Shown here piece by piece: positions 1 to 5,743 of a DNA stretch of 5,743 nucleotides. Numbering within the stretch: the first letter of the stretch is position 1; the number at the start of each line of letters is the position of its first letter. The notes under the pieces are model-generated. The model saw only the letters and a program-made list of their open reading frames with translations. It ran no database searches and had not been told where the DNA came from. The position numbers and the translations under genes are program-made. The stretch is from an uncultured Bacteroidota bacterium (lineage in GTDB: Bacteria > Bacteroidota > Bacteroidia > Chitinophagales > Chitinophagaceae): NCBI GenBank assembly GCA_903906615.1, contig CAIVKT010000195.1, forward strand, positions 1-5,743, given 5' to 3'.

Positions 1-1
1 A

Positions 2-274
2 GACAGGTGGCAATTCTTTAACGGCATCAATGATATGAGCGCTACGATCAATGGAGGGTTGGATGGGGCTGCCCTTGACATGGGGAAAAACTTTTGCCTG
101 ATGAATAGTTCCAAAAGATCGCAAAAATTTGCAGTGAATATGGACAAAACGCAGGCATATAAAATGCACATCTCTTTCAAGGTGGCTGATAACAGTGAAT
201 TCCCATCGATGGATATGCACTACTTTTTCCAGAACGGGAATGCCGGTATAGAGATGCCGATCTTTGTGCAATAG
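2..274 (+). CDS. C-terminal end of an unrecognised protein (5' truncated by window edge)
   Basis: The frame is open from the first full codon at position 2 to a TAG at 272-274, giving 90 residues that begin [11 protein letters not shown]. An internal ATG at 35 exists, but the frame stays open upstream of it and the upstream residues look like normal protein, so this is read as the tail of a longer gene. I do not recognise the family. The visible part alternates polar and hydrophobic residues (for example [11 protein letters not shown] and MHYFFQNGN), which suggests a beta-rich domain. There is one cysteine, no membrane segment, and no basic C-terminal sorting tail of the T9SS type (no visible KxxR-like end; it finishes PIFVQ). 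It could be an exported or lipoprotein-type hypothetical, but the N-terminus that would show this is outside the window. The next gene starts 55 bp downstream. Confidence 0.7.
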   Translation, partial: DRWQFFNGINDMSATINGGLDGAALDMGKNFCLMNSSKRSQKFAVNMDKTQAYKMHISFKVADNSEFPSMDMHYFFQNGNAGIEMPIFVQ

Positions 275-299
275 CAGTCACTTTAAGTACACTGAATTA

Positions 300-329
300 T
301 TAGCGCTAAAAAGCAGCTATTTTTGCTGC
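300..329 (+). promoter_or_regulatory. Palindrome, small hairpin and possible -7 element just before the DUF255 start codon
   Basis: Three overlapping signals sit in the 55-bp gap. TTAGCGCTAA (300-309) is a perfect 10-bp palindrome. GCAGC (313-317) and GCTGC (325-329) are inverted 5-bp arms around a 7-nt T-rich loop, and the second arm ends on the base before ATG 330. TATTTTTG (318-325) matches the Bacteroidota -7 consensus TAnnTTTG. If used, that element would place the transcript start at or next to the ATG. I see no convincing TTG -33 box at the right distance, and no Shine-Dalgarno sequence. The gene could equally be read through from the upstream gene. What is seen is the sequence symmetry; any function is inference. 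Confidence 0.25.
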
Positions 330-2396
330 ATGGCCAACAGACTCAAAGACGAACAAAGCCCCTATTTATTGCAACATGCGAACAACCCTGTGGACTGGTA
401 TCCTTGGGGCGATGCTGCATTTGAAAAAGCGAAAGCAGAGCATAAGCCGCTTATCGTGAGCATAGGCTATGCGGCCTGCCATTGGTGCCACGTGATGGAG
501 CATGAGAGCTTTGAAGACGAGCAGACGGCGGCCTATATGAATGAGCATTTTGTGTGTGTGAAAGTAGACAGGGAAGAACACCCTGATGTGGACCATATGT
601 ACATGGATGCGGTACAGGCCATCAGCGGTAGCGGAGGCTGGCCGCTGAATGTGTTTGTAACGCCGGAGCGCGCGCCCTTTTATGGCGGCACGTATTACCC
701 GCCCAGGGCTGCTTACAACCGCCCCTCGTGGATGCAAGTGATGGCGCGTATGAACGAGGTGTGGAGCACCAACCAGGATGAAGTGGCGCAGCAGGCGGGG
801 CAGATGATCGCGCATTTAAAACAGGCATCGCTGAAGTCGTTTACAACCACTGAAAAGACTATTGATAAAGATACCTGCAGGAGGATAGCGGATACGCTGC
901 TACAGCAGGCTGATAAAGAGTATGGCGGCTTTGGTAATGCGCCGAAATTCCCCGGCACTATGGCTATTAGTTTTTTGCTGGAGCATTATCATTTCACCGG
1001 GTATGAGCCTGCGCTGAAACAGGCGTTGCGCAGCCTGGATGCAATGATAGAAGGGGGTATCTACGACCAGTTGGGTGGGGGCTTTGCGCGCTACTCTACC
1101 GACAGGGAGTGGCTGGCGCCGCACTTCGAGAAAATGCTGTACGATAACGCGCTGCTGATAAGCGCGCTTTGCGATGGCTACAGCATTACCAGGAATGCGC
1201 GCTACAAAGAAGTGATAGAAGAAACGATAGCCTTTGCGGAGCGCGAACTGAAAGATGAAAGCGGCGGCTACTATTGCGCGCTGGATGCGGATAGCGAAGG
1301 GGTGGAAGGGAAATTTTACACGTTTACGTGGGATGAATGGGTAGATGCTTTGCAGCCATTTGATCCCTTCGACGAGGCTCAGGATGACCCCTTCGACGAG
1401 GCTCAGGATGACAATATGCTGGAAGAATATTTTGGTGTAAGAAGAGAAGGCAACTGGGAAGGGACGAATATACTGCATGTGGCTAAGAGTATTGCTGCGC
1501 TTGCAACTGAGTATGGCGTGGCAGAAGAAGTAGTGTTGCGAAGAATAGCCGATGCGAAGCAAAAATTATGGGCTGCAAGGGCAAAAAGAATAAGGCCACA
1601 GACAGATGATAAGAGCCTGCTGTCGTGGAATGCGCTGATGAATATAGCGCTGACCAAGGCGGGTGTGGTATTGGAGCATGAGCCTTACCTGCAACGAGCA
1701 ACAGCGCATATGCAGTGGATGGTGGCGGCCTTTGAAAAAGAGGAATTACTACACACCTGGAAAAACGGCACAGGGAAAATAACTGCCAAGCTGGATGACC
1801 ATGCGTACCTGGTGCAAGCGATGCTGCAACTGGCATCGGCAACGGGTGAAGCGCAGTGGGTAGTGAAGGCTGCAACCCTTACCGGTGGCGTGCTGGCGGA
1901 GTTTGGCGATGCCGGTGGCTACTTCTATTATACAGCCGCTCATCAAAGCGATATACCTGTGCGCAAGATAGATGTATACGATGGTGCCACGCCTTCCGCG
2001 AATGCGTTGATGGCGCACAACCTATGGATATGTGGCATGTGCATGGAGCAGCCCCAATACATAACGCAGGCGGTGGGTATGCTGCACAATATGAGCGACA
2101 CAGTAGCGCGGTATAGCTACTCATTCGGCTATTGGGCTATGCTGCTGCAGCGGCATGTAATGGGCATGAAAACAGTAATAAACGCAGGGAAAAGCGCAGA
2201 CGAAATAAGGAAAGAGCTGCAGCGGGAATATATTCCGGGGGTATTTGCGCTCAATTCAAAGAAAAAAATATCTGAAGTGGCAATAATGGAAAAAAAGTTT
2301 TTTGAGGATAAAACGTGTATATTTGTTTGCACAGAACAGGCCTGCCTATCGCCTGTAAGTACTGTCAATGAGGCACTTAGCCTTCTGAGCCAATAA
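330..2396 (+). CDS. Thioredoxin domain-containing protein, DUF255/YyaL (SSP411-like) family
   Basis: The predicted product is 688 residues, the usual full length for this family (B. subtilis YyaL, animal spermatogenesis-associated protein 20). The start at ATG 330 is chosen because [17 protein letters not shown] matches the family N-terminus; an in-frame TTG at 264 would add 22 atypical residues and overlap the upstream gene. Residues 1 to about 160 form the thioredoxin-like domain (Thioredox_DsbH type), with the redox motif C50-H-W-C53 and the GGWP turn at 102-105. The rest resembles the (alpha/alpha)-barrel fold of glycan epimerases and glycosidases. Conserved blocks include [12 protein letters not shown] from residue 265, [12 protein letters not shown] from 426 and a terminal cysteine pair at 667 and 672. 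The reaction is not established for the family, so neither oxidoreductase nor sugar-active function should be assumed. No signal peptide is seen, so it is probably cytoplasmic. Residues 345-360 are a tandem duplication (DPFDEAQD twice) encoded by DNA repeats, in a loop before EEYFGV that is normally shorter. The gene ends 181 bp before gldK. Confidence 0.92.
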   Translation: MANRLKDEQSPYLLQHANNPVDWYPWGDAAFEKAKAEHKPLIVSIGYAACHWCHVMEHESFEDEQTAAYMNEHFVCVKVDREEHPDVDHMYMDAVQAISGSGGWPLNVFVTPERAPFYGGTYYPPRAAYNRPSWMQVMARMNEVWSTNQDEVAQQAGQMIAHLKQASLKSFTTTEKTIDKDTCRRIADTLLQQADKEYGGFGNAPKFPGTMAISFLLEHYHFTGYEPALKQALRSLDAMIEGGIYDQLGGGFARYSTDREWLAPHFEKMLYDNALLISALCDGYSITRNARYKEVIEETIAFAERELKDESGGYYCALDADSEGVEGKFYTFTWDEWVDALQPFDPFDEAQDDPFDEAQDDNMLEEYFGVRREGNWEGTNILHVAKSIAALATEYGVAEEVVLRRIADAKQKLWAARAKRIRPQTDDKSLLSWNALMNIALTKAGVVLEHEPYLQRATAHMQWMVAAFEKEELLHTWKNGTGKITAKLDDHAYLVQAMLQLASATGEAQWVVKAATLTGGVLAEFGDAGGYFYYTAAHQSDIPVRKIDVYDGATPSANALMAHNLWICGMCMEQPQYITQAVGMLHNMSDTVARYSYSFGYWAMLLQRHVMGMKTVINAGKSADEIRKELQREYIPGVFALNSKKKISEVAIMEKKFFEDKTCIFVCTEQACLSPVSTVNEALSLLSQ
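1362..1409 (+). repeat. Two tandem 24-bp repeat units inside the DUF255 coding sequence
   Basis: The units at 1362-1385 and 1386-1409 are identical except for one base (T1364 versus C1388). The shared core is TTCGACGAGGCTCAGGAT, and GAC follows the second unit as if a third copy began. Each unit is exactly 8 codons and reads DPFDEAQD in the gene frame, so the host ORF is not broken. On the opposite strand the unit reads ATCCTGAGCCTCGTCGAA. From memory this resembles short dispersed repeats of the ATCCTGAGC...GTCGAAGG type that recur in intergenic DNA of many bacteria, including Bacteroidota. That identification is recall, not a search result. It could instead be a simple local slippage duplication. 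Confidence 0.85.
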
Positions 2397-2466
2397 CAAA
2401 GTACATCAGTGGAATTGCGTGTGGGTTTTGCCATTTTTGCGTAAAATCGGGAACAAATTTTCCCTG

Positions 2467-2492
2467 AAAGTTGCATTTTTCGAAAAAACTTT
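2467..2492. repeat. AT-rich quasi-palindrome in the intergenic gap upstream of gldK
   Basis: AAAGTT (2467-2472) and AACTTT (2487-2492) are inverted arms. Between them lies TTTTTCGAAAAA (2476-2487), a perfect 12-bp palindrome sharing one base with the right arm; three unpaired bases (GCA) break the symmetry on the left. As RNA it would be a weak A-U stem without a GC-rich base, so a strong intrinsic terminator for the upstream gene is unlikely. As DNA it could be an operator about 50-75 bp upstream of the putative gldK promoter, or chance in AT-rich sequence. The rest of the gap (2397-2577) shows no gene and no clear terminator. Confidence 0.3.
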
Positions 2493-2524
2493 GAATATTG
2501 TGCGTCGGTTTCGTGTTGTGTGGA

Positions 2525-2551
2525 TTGAAAATGAGGAAAATTATAAGTTTG
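2525..2551 (+). promoter_or_regulatory. Putative Bacteroidota-type promoter for the gldKLM operon
   Basis: TAAGTTTG at 2544-2551 fits the Bacteroidota -7 consensus TAnnTTTG. A TTG at 2525-2527, 16 bp upstream of it, could act as the -33 element, though the spacing is at the short end for this group. The predicted transcript would start about 20 bp before the gldK ATG at 2578, leaving a short A-rich leader (CAAAAACAAAAG-like) without a strong Shine-Dalgarno, as is common in this phylum. It is the only good -7 match in the 181-bp gap. The call is consensus matching by eye. Confidence 0.4.
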
Positions 2552-2577
2552 CCAAATAGCAAAAACAAAAGAGCAGT

Positions 2578-3849
2578 ATGAAAAAAACTTCCTTGAAGGT
2601 CTCGGCTTTAGCCTTGCTTGCGGTTGTTGCAGCAAGTTGCGGACAACCTAGCTCGAATGGCCAGTTGGTAGGAGATCAAACGAGAATGAGTTATAAGGCC
2701 CCATTGCCGATCGGCATGGTGTATGTTCCATCGGGTTCCTTTAAAATGGGTGCCAGTGATGAGGACATACGTGGCAGGAATGACGCGACCATCCACACAG
2801 TGCAGCTGGTGGGCTTTTACATGGATGCAACAGAAATATCTAACCAGGAATACCGCCAGTTTACCAATTGGGTAAGAGATTCGATAGCTAATACTATACT
2901 CGGTAATTTCAAAGATAATGCCGATGGCACGCAGCGCTTAGATATGAGCAAGCACATCAACTGGAAAGACCCTGAATTACAGGACCAGCTTTCCGCTATG
3001 TATGTGCCTGCCGAGCAAAGTGGCTGGGGCCGCAAAGTGTTTGATGCCAGCAAGCTTTGCTATCACTACTCTGCATTCAACTATGCAGCCTCTGTGCAGC
3101 ACCCTGACGATCCGCAGACAAAGTATATCAACAACTTCGACCCGAAGATATATCCTGATACAACGGTTTGGATCAAGCAATTCAACTACTCCTTCAATGA
3201 GCCTATTGCCTGGCAGTATTTCTGGTTCCAGGGCTTTAATAAATATCCCGTGGTTGGTGTGAACTGGAAACAGTGCCATGCGTTCTGCGATTGGCGCACA
3301 CACATCTGGGTATCTACCCGCGAAGGCGAAAGGCAATATACCGAAAGCCGTTTCCGCCTGCCTACAGAGCAGGAGTGGGAATATGCTGCACGTGGCGGAC
3401 GTAACGAAGCGCCATATCCATGGGGCGGTCCTTACATCATCAACAAAAAAGGCTGTTACCTGGCCAACTTCAAACCACAGCGCGGCAACTATGCAGCAGA
3501 CGGTGGCTTGTACACAGTACCTGTGGATTGGTATGCAGCAAATGACTACGGCCTGAAGAACATGTCGGGTAACGTATCTGAGTGGACTGAATCTGAATAC
3601 TATGGAGGCGCTTACCAACAGCAGGCAGACATCAACCCAAGTGTTACTTACAACACACAGGCGGGCGACCCACAATGGATGAGGCGTAAAGTAGTACGCG
3701 GTGGCAGTTGGCGCGATGTGGCTTACTACCTGCAGGTGAGCACAAGGGATTATGAATATGAAGACACAGCAAAAGCTTATATAGGCTTCCGTTGCGTTTA
3801 TTCAGAAGTAGTTCCGGCCCTTACCAACAGGCGTGTGCTGAACAGGTAA
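2578..3849 (+). CDS. gldK: GldK/PorK, T9SS outer-membrane ring lipoprotein
   Basis: The product has 423 residues, somewhat shorter than characterised GldK/PorK proteins (roughly 460-490). It is a T9SS component that, with GldN, builds the periplasmic ring under the outer membrane to which the GldLM motor couples. The N-terminus is a lipoprotein signal: basic MKK, a hydrophobic stretch, then lipobox AASC with acylated Cys21. From residue 46 the protein follows the FGE-sulfatase (formylglycine-generating enzyme-like) fold: GMVYVPSGSF at 46-55, EISNQEYRQF, RFRLPTEQEWEYAARGG from 258, PYPWGG from 279, NMSGNVSEWTE from 328, VVRGGSW from 372 and the closing GFRC at 403-406. GldK-specific stretches such as TTVWIKQFNYSFNEP and YPVVGVNWKQ separate it from true sulfatase activators. 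The closely spaced active-site cysteines of FGE are absent from the segment between GGSW and GFRC, so it is a structural, not catalytic, member. It heads the gldK-gldL-gldM run. The ATG start is fixed by the signal peptide. Confidence 0.95.
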   Translation: MKKTSLKVSALALLAVVAASCGQPSSNGQLVGDQTRMSYKAPLPIGMVYVPSGSFKMGASDEDIRGRNDATIHTVQLVGFYMDATEISNQEYRQFTNWVRDSIANTILGNFKDNADGTQRLDMSKHINWKDPELQDQLSAMYVPAEQSGWGRKVFDASKLCYHYSAFNYAASVQHPDDPQTKYINNFDPKIYPDTTVWIKQFNYSFNEPIAWQYFWFQGFNKYPVVGVNWKQCHAFCDWRTHIWVSTREGERQYTESRFRLPTEQEWEYAARGGRNEAPYPWGGPYIINKKGCYLANFKPQRGNYAADGGLYTVPVDWYAANDYGLKNMSGNVSEWTESEYYGGAYQQQADINPSVTYNTQAGDPQWMRRKVVRGGSWRDVAYYLQVSTRDYEYEDTAKAYIGFRCVYSEVVPALTNRRVLNR

Positions 3850-3906
3850 TCTAAACATAGAAGCGAACTAAATTTTTTTAAATCAAGCATAGAAAAATCA
3901 TCGAAA

Positions 3907-4722
3907 ATGAATCCAATAGCACTGTTTTTTGAAACAAACCAAGGTAAATACGTAAAGAACCTGATCATCGGCCTTGGTGCCTCGGTGGTACTGTTAGGTG
4001 CACTTTTTAAGATACAGCACTGGCCCGGCGCCTCTTACATGCTCACAGCGGGCATGGTTACGGAAGCCGTTATTTTTGCGATGCTTGGATTGCTCCCGCC
4101 ACATGCGGATTACTATTGGGAGCGTTTTTACCCGGACATTACTGAGAATCCACACGTGGAGGCTTTCCGTAAAGGTGTGAAGCATATTGAAAAGCCAGGT
4201 GATTCACCAACAAAGTCATTAGACAAAATGCTGGAAGAAGCACAGATCAACACTCCGAACCTGAAACGACTGAATGATAATTTCCAGAATTTCAATAAAT
4301 CGGTAGACCAGATCAAGGATATGTCTGATGTTACCTCATCTACCAACGCATACGCACAGAGTGCTCGTGAAGCAGCGGACGCACTGGGCCAGATGAAGAG
4401 TACTTTTGTAGGCGCTACTGCCAGCATGAGTTCTTTCAACGCTGCTGCTGATGATACTGCCAAGTTCCACGAACAGGTATCTGTATTGTCGAGGAACCTG
4501 GGTACACTGAACCAGATATATGAAGTAGAGCTTTCTGACGCAAACAACCATCTGAAAGCGATGAACAAGTTCTACAGCAACCTGGTGAGCGCATCAGATG
4601 CAATGGCATCAAGCGCTGCCGATGCGATCAGCGCTAAGGATCAAATGGCAACATTGGCTAAGAACCTGACCGTATTGAACCAGGTTTATGGCAATATGCT
4701 CACAGCAATGCAGGGCCGTTAA
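3907..4722 (+). CDS. gldL: GldL/PorL, T9SS inner-membrane motor subunit
   Basis: The product has 271 residues. GldL forms a pentamer in the inner membrane surrounding the transmembrane helices of a GldM dimer; together they convert proton-motive force into motion that powers T9SS export and gliding. Two transmembrane helices are visible, at about residues 17-36 and 43-63, joined by a very short turn containing HWPGA. Each carries a charged residue, Lys35 (in LFKIQHW) and Glu53 (in VTEAVIF), matching the buried Lys and Glu known to matter in Flavobacterium johnsoniae GldL. After PPHADYYWERFYP the remainder is a cytoplasmic, Ala/Ser/Asn-rich, mostly helical and probably coiled-coil tail. It includes a partial duplication: residues 194-209 (LSRNLGTLNQIYEVEL) and 250-265 (LAKNLTVLNQVYGNML). 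It lies 57 bp after gldK and 51 bp before gldM, with an A-rich leader and no clear Shine-Dalgarno. Confidence 0.95.
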   Translation: MNPIALFFETNQGKYVKNLIIGLGASVVLLGALFKIQHWPGASYMLTAGMVTEAVIFAMLGLLPPHADYYWERFYPDITENPHVEAFRKGVKHIEKPGDSPTKSLDKMLEEAQINTPNLKRLNDNFQNFNKSVDQIKDMSDVTSSTNAYAQSAREAADALGQMKSTFVGATASMSSFNAAADDTAKFHEQVSVLSRNLGTLNQIYEVELSDANNHLKAMNKFYSNLVSASDAMASSAADAISAKDQMATLAKNLTVLNQVYGNMLTAMQGR

Positions 4723-4773
4723 TACCTCTGCATTCAAGGAATTAAATATATTACTCATAGTAAAAGCTAAATA

Positions 4774-5743
4774 ATGTCTATACCTAAAGAGCCGCGGCAG
4801 ATAATGATCAACCTGATGTACCTGGTGTTGACGGCACTGCTGGCCCTAAACGTATCCAATGAGATCCTCAACGCCTTCAAGACGCTGAGCCAGAGCATTG
4901 ATAAGTCTAACCAGTCGATTGATCAGAAGAATGTCGAGGTATACACGAACATCAAAGACAATGAAGCGTTGCCGGGGCAGCATGATAAAGTGCATCCATA
5001 CCGTTTGAGAGCGGATGAGGTGGTAGCAAAGGCAAATGCGATGGTGCAGTACCTGAATGACTGGAAGCGCAGGATCATCATGGAAGCAGGCGGTTACAAC
5101 CATAAAGAAGGTGAAGACAGTACCTTACCGGAAAGGTTGGATAACATTGATGCTACCACTTCGTTACTAGTGGAAAAGAAGGGTGGTGACACATTGAAGG
5201 ATAGGATAACAGAAATGAGGAAATACCTGCTTCAACAGGTTGATCCTAAAGACTCCGGAGCCATAAGTTCCGTAATGCCGATCAGGGTTGTGAACGCAAA
5301 GAAAAACGACCATAACCCTACCGGCGACTGGAGCATTGAGAACTTTGAGCATATGCCTGCTATAGCTGCAATGGCCCTCTTCTCCAAGTATCAGAATGAT
5401 ATAAGGAGCAGCGAGGCGCTGGTGCTGACCAAATTGTTTGAGGAGGCACATGGTAAGGATATCAAGTTTGATACCATTGGCGCTATAGCGATACCGAAAC
5501 AAAGCTATGTGCTGGACGGAGATAAGGTGGAAGCATCTATATTAATGGCGGCATTTAACAGGAGCAATGCCCCTGTTGTTACCATCACGCAGGGTGGCGG
5601 ACAGAAAAAAGACGCTAAAGACGGTGTTGTGCCATGGGAAACTGTAGCTTCTGGTACCGGCCTGCAAACAGTAAAAGGTAAAATAGTACTGCATACGGAG
5701 AATGGTGATCAGACAAGGGACTGGTCATTCGATTACATGGTAG
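4774..5743 (+). CDS. gldM: GldM/PorM, T9SS motor shaft protein (3' truncated by window edge)
   Basis: The frame is open from ATG 4774 to the window end: 323 codons plus one base of a protein normally about 510-520 residues long. GldM anchors in the inner membrane by one N-terminal helix, dimerises inside the GldL pentamer and extends through the periplasm to the GldK/GldN ring. The start MSIPKEPRQIMINLMYLVLT is the family signature; the helix spans about residues 12-32 and runs into NVSNEILNAF. Residues 33 to about 225 are the helical first periplasmic domain, including FEHMPAIAAMALFSKYQND from 191. From about residue 240 (KQSYVLDGDKVEASI) the beta-rich, Ig-like domains begin; the window stops within one of them, in WSFDYMV. 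The last three bases read TAG but are out of frame (GTA then G), so this is not a stop. It is 51 bp after gldL and probably cotranscribed. gldN is expected downstream. Confidence 0.95.
   Translation, partial: MSIPKEPRQIMINLMYLVLTALLALNVSNEILNAFKTLSQSIDKSNQSIDQKNVEVYTNIKDNEALPGQHDKVHPYRLRADEVVAKANAMVQYLNDWKRRIIMEAGGYNHKEGEDSTLPERLDNIDATTSLLVEKKGGDTLKDRITEMRKYLLQQVDPKDSGAISSVMPIRVVNAKKNDHNPTGDWSIENFEHMPAIAAMALFSKYQNDIRSSEALVLTKLFEEAHGKDIKFDTIGAIAIPKQSYVLDGDKVEASILMAAFNRSNAPVVTITQGGGQKKDAKDGVVPWETVASGTGLQTVKGKIVLHTENGDQTRDWSFDYMV

Noticed and set aside
264..329. In-frame upstream extension of the DUF255 gene from a TTG at 264
   Set aside because: The extra 22 residues do not resemble the family, overlap the previous gene's end, and the ATG at 330 gives the expected N-terminus and length.
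1362..1409. The tandem 24-bp repeat as a CRISPR array
   Set aside because: There are only two directly abutting copies with no spacers, and both are translated within a conserved gene.
900..1562. 220-codon open frame on the minus strand
   Set aside because: It lies wholly antisense to the strongly conserved DUF255 coding sequence and its translation resembles no protein I know; it is a shadow frame, lengthened by the repeat being open on both strands.
2129..2635. 168-codon minus-strand frame crossing the intergenic gap upstream of gldK
   Set aside because: It overlaps both flanking genes antisense, would cover the gldK promoter region and start, and has low-complexity shadow-like composition.
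2977..3675. 232-codon open frame on the minus strand
   Set aside because: It is antisense to conserved GldK motifs and shows no recognisable domain.
2578..3849. Annotation of this gene as a sulfatase-modifying enzyme
   Set aside because: The lipoprotein signal, GldK-specific segments, missing catalytic cysteines and gldL-gldM neighbours all identify it as GldK.
5741..5743. TAG at the very end as the stop codon of gldM
   Set aside because: The gldM frame reads GTA at 5740-5742, so TAG is out of frame, and the protein is about 190 residues short of family length.

Overview
This window looks like part of a Bacteroidota chromosome, probably of the Chitinophagaceae or a related Sphingobacteriia-type lineage. 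The phylum call rests on three adjacent genes, gldK, gldL and gldM, which are the core of the type IX secretion system (T9SS) and gliding machinery and are restricted to this phylum. Weak or absent Shine-Dalgarno sequences, A-rich leaders and a TAnnTTTG-type promoter element also fit. The family-level placement is inference from protein flavour only.

Layout, all on the + strand: (1) positions 2-274 hold the C-terminal end of an unrecognised protein. (2) Positions 330-2396 encode a full-length DUF255/YyaL-type protein, with an N-terminal thioredoxin-like domain carrying CHWC followed by an (alpha/alpha)-barrel region. Its ORF contains two tandem, in-frame copies of a 24-bp repeat unit (1362-1409). 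(3) A non-coding gap of 181 bp (2397-2577) contains a quasi-palindrome and a plausible Bacteroidota promoter. (4) Positions 2578-3849 encode GldK, an outer-membrane lipoprotein with a sulfatase-modifying-factor (FGE) fold. (5) Positions 3907-4722 encode GldL, the inner-membrane motor subunit. (6) Position 4774 to the window end encodes the first 323 codons of GldM, the periplasm-spanning motor shaft. gldN would be expected just beyond the window.

The three gld genes are separated by 57 and 51 bp and are most simply read as one operon driven from the gap before gldK. GldL and GldM form the proton-motive-force-driven motor in the inner membrane. GldM reaches across the periplasm to the ring built from GldK and GldN under the outer membrane, and this energises protein export and, in gliding species, adhesin movement. 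The DUF255 gene has its own gap on either side and no visible functional link to the T9SS.

I do not see an undescribed system here; this is core T9SS territory plus a widely distributed thioredoxin-fold protein. The observations most worth checking are the repeat units captured inside the DUF255 coding sequence, the internal duplication in the GldL tail, and the possible leaderless start of the DUF255 gene.
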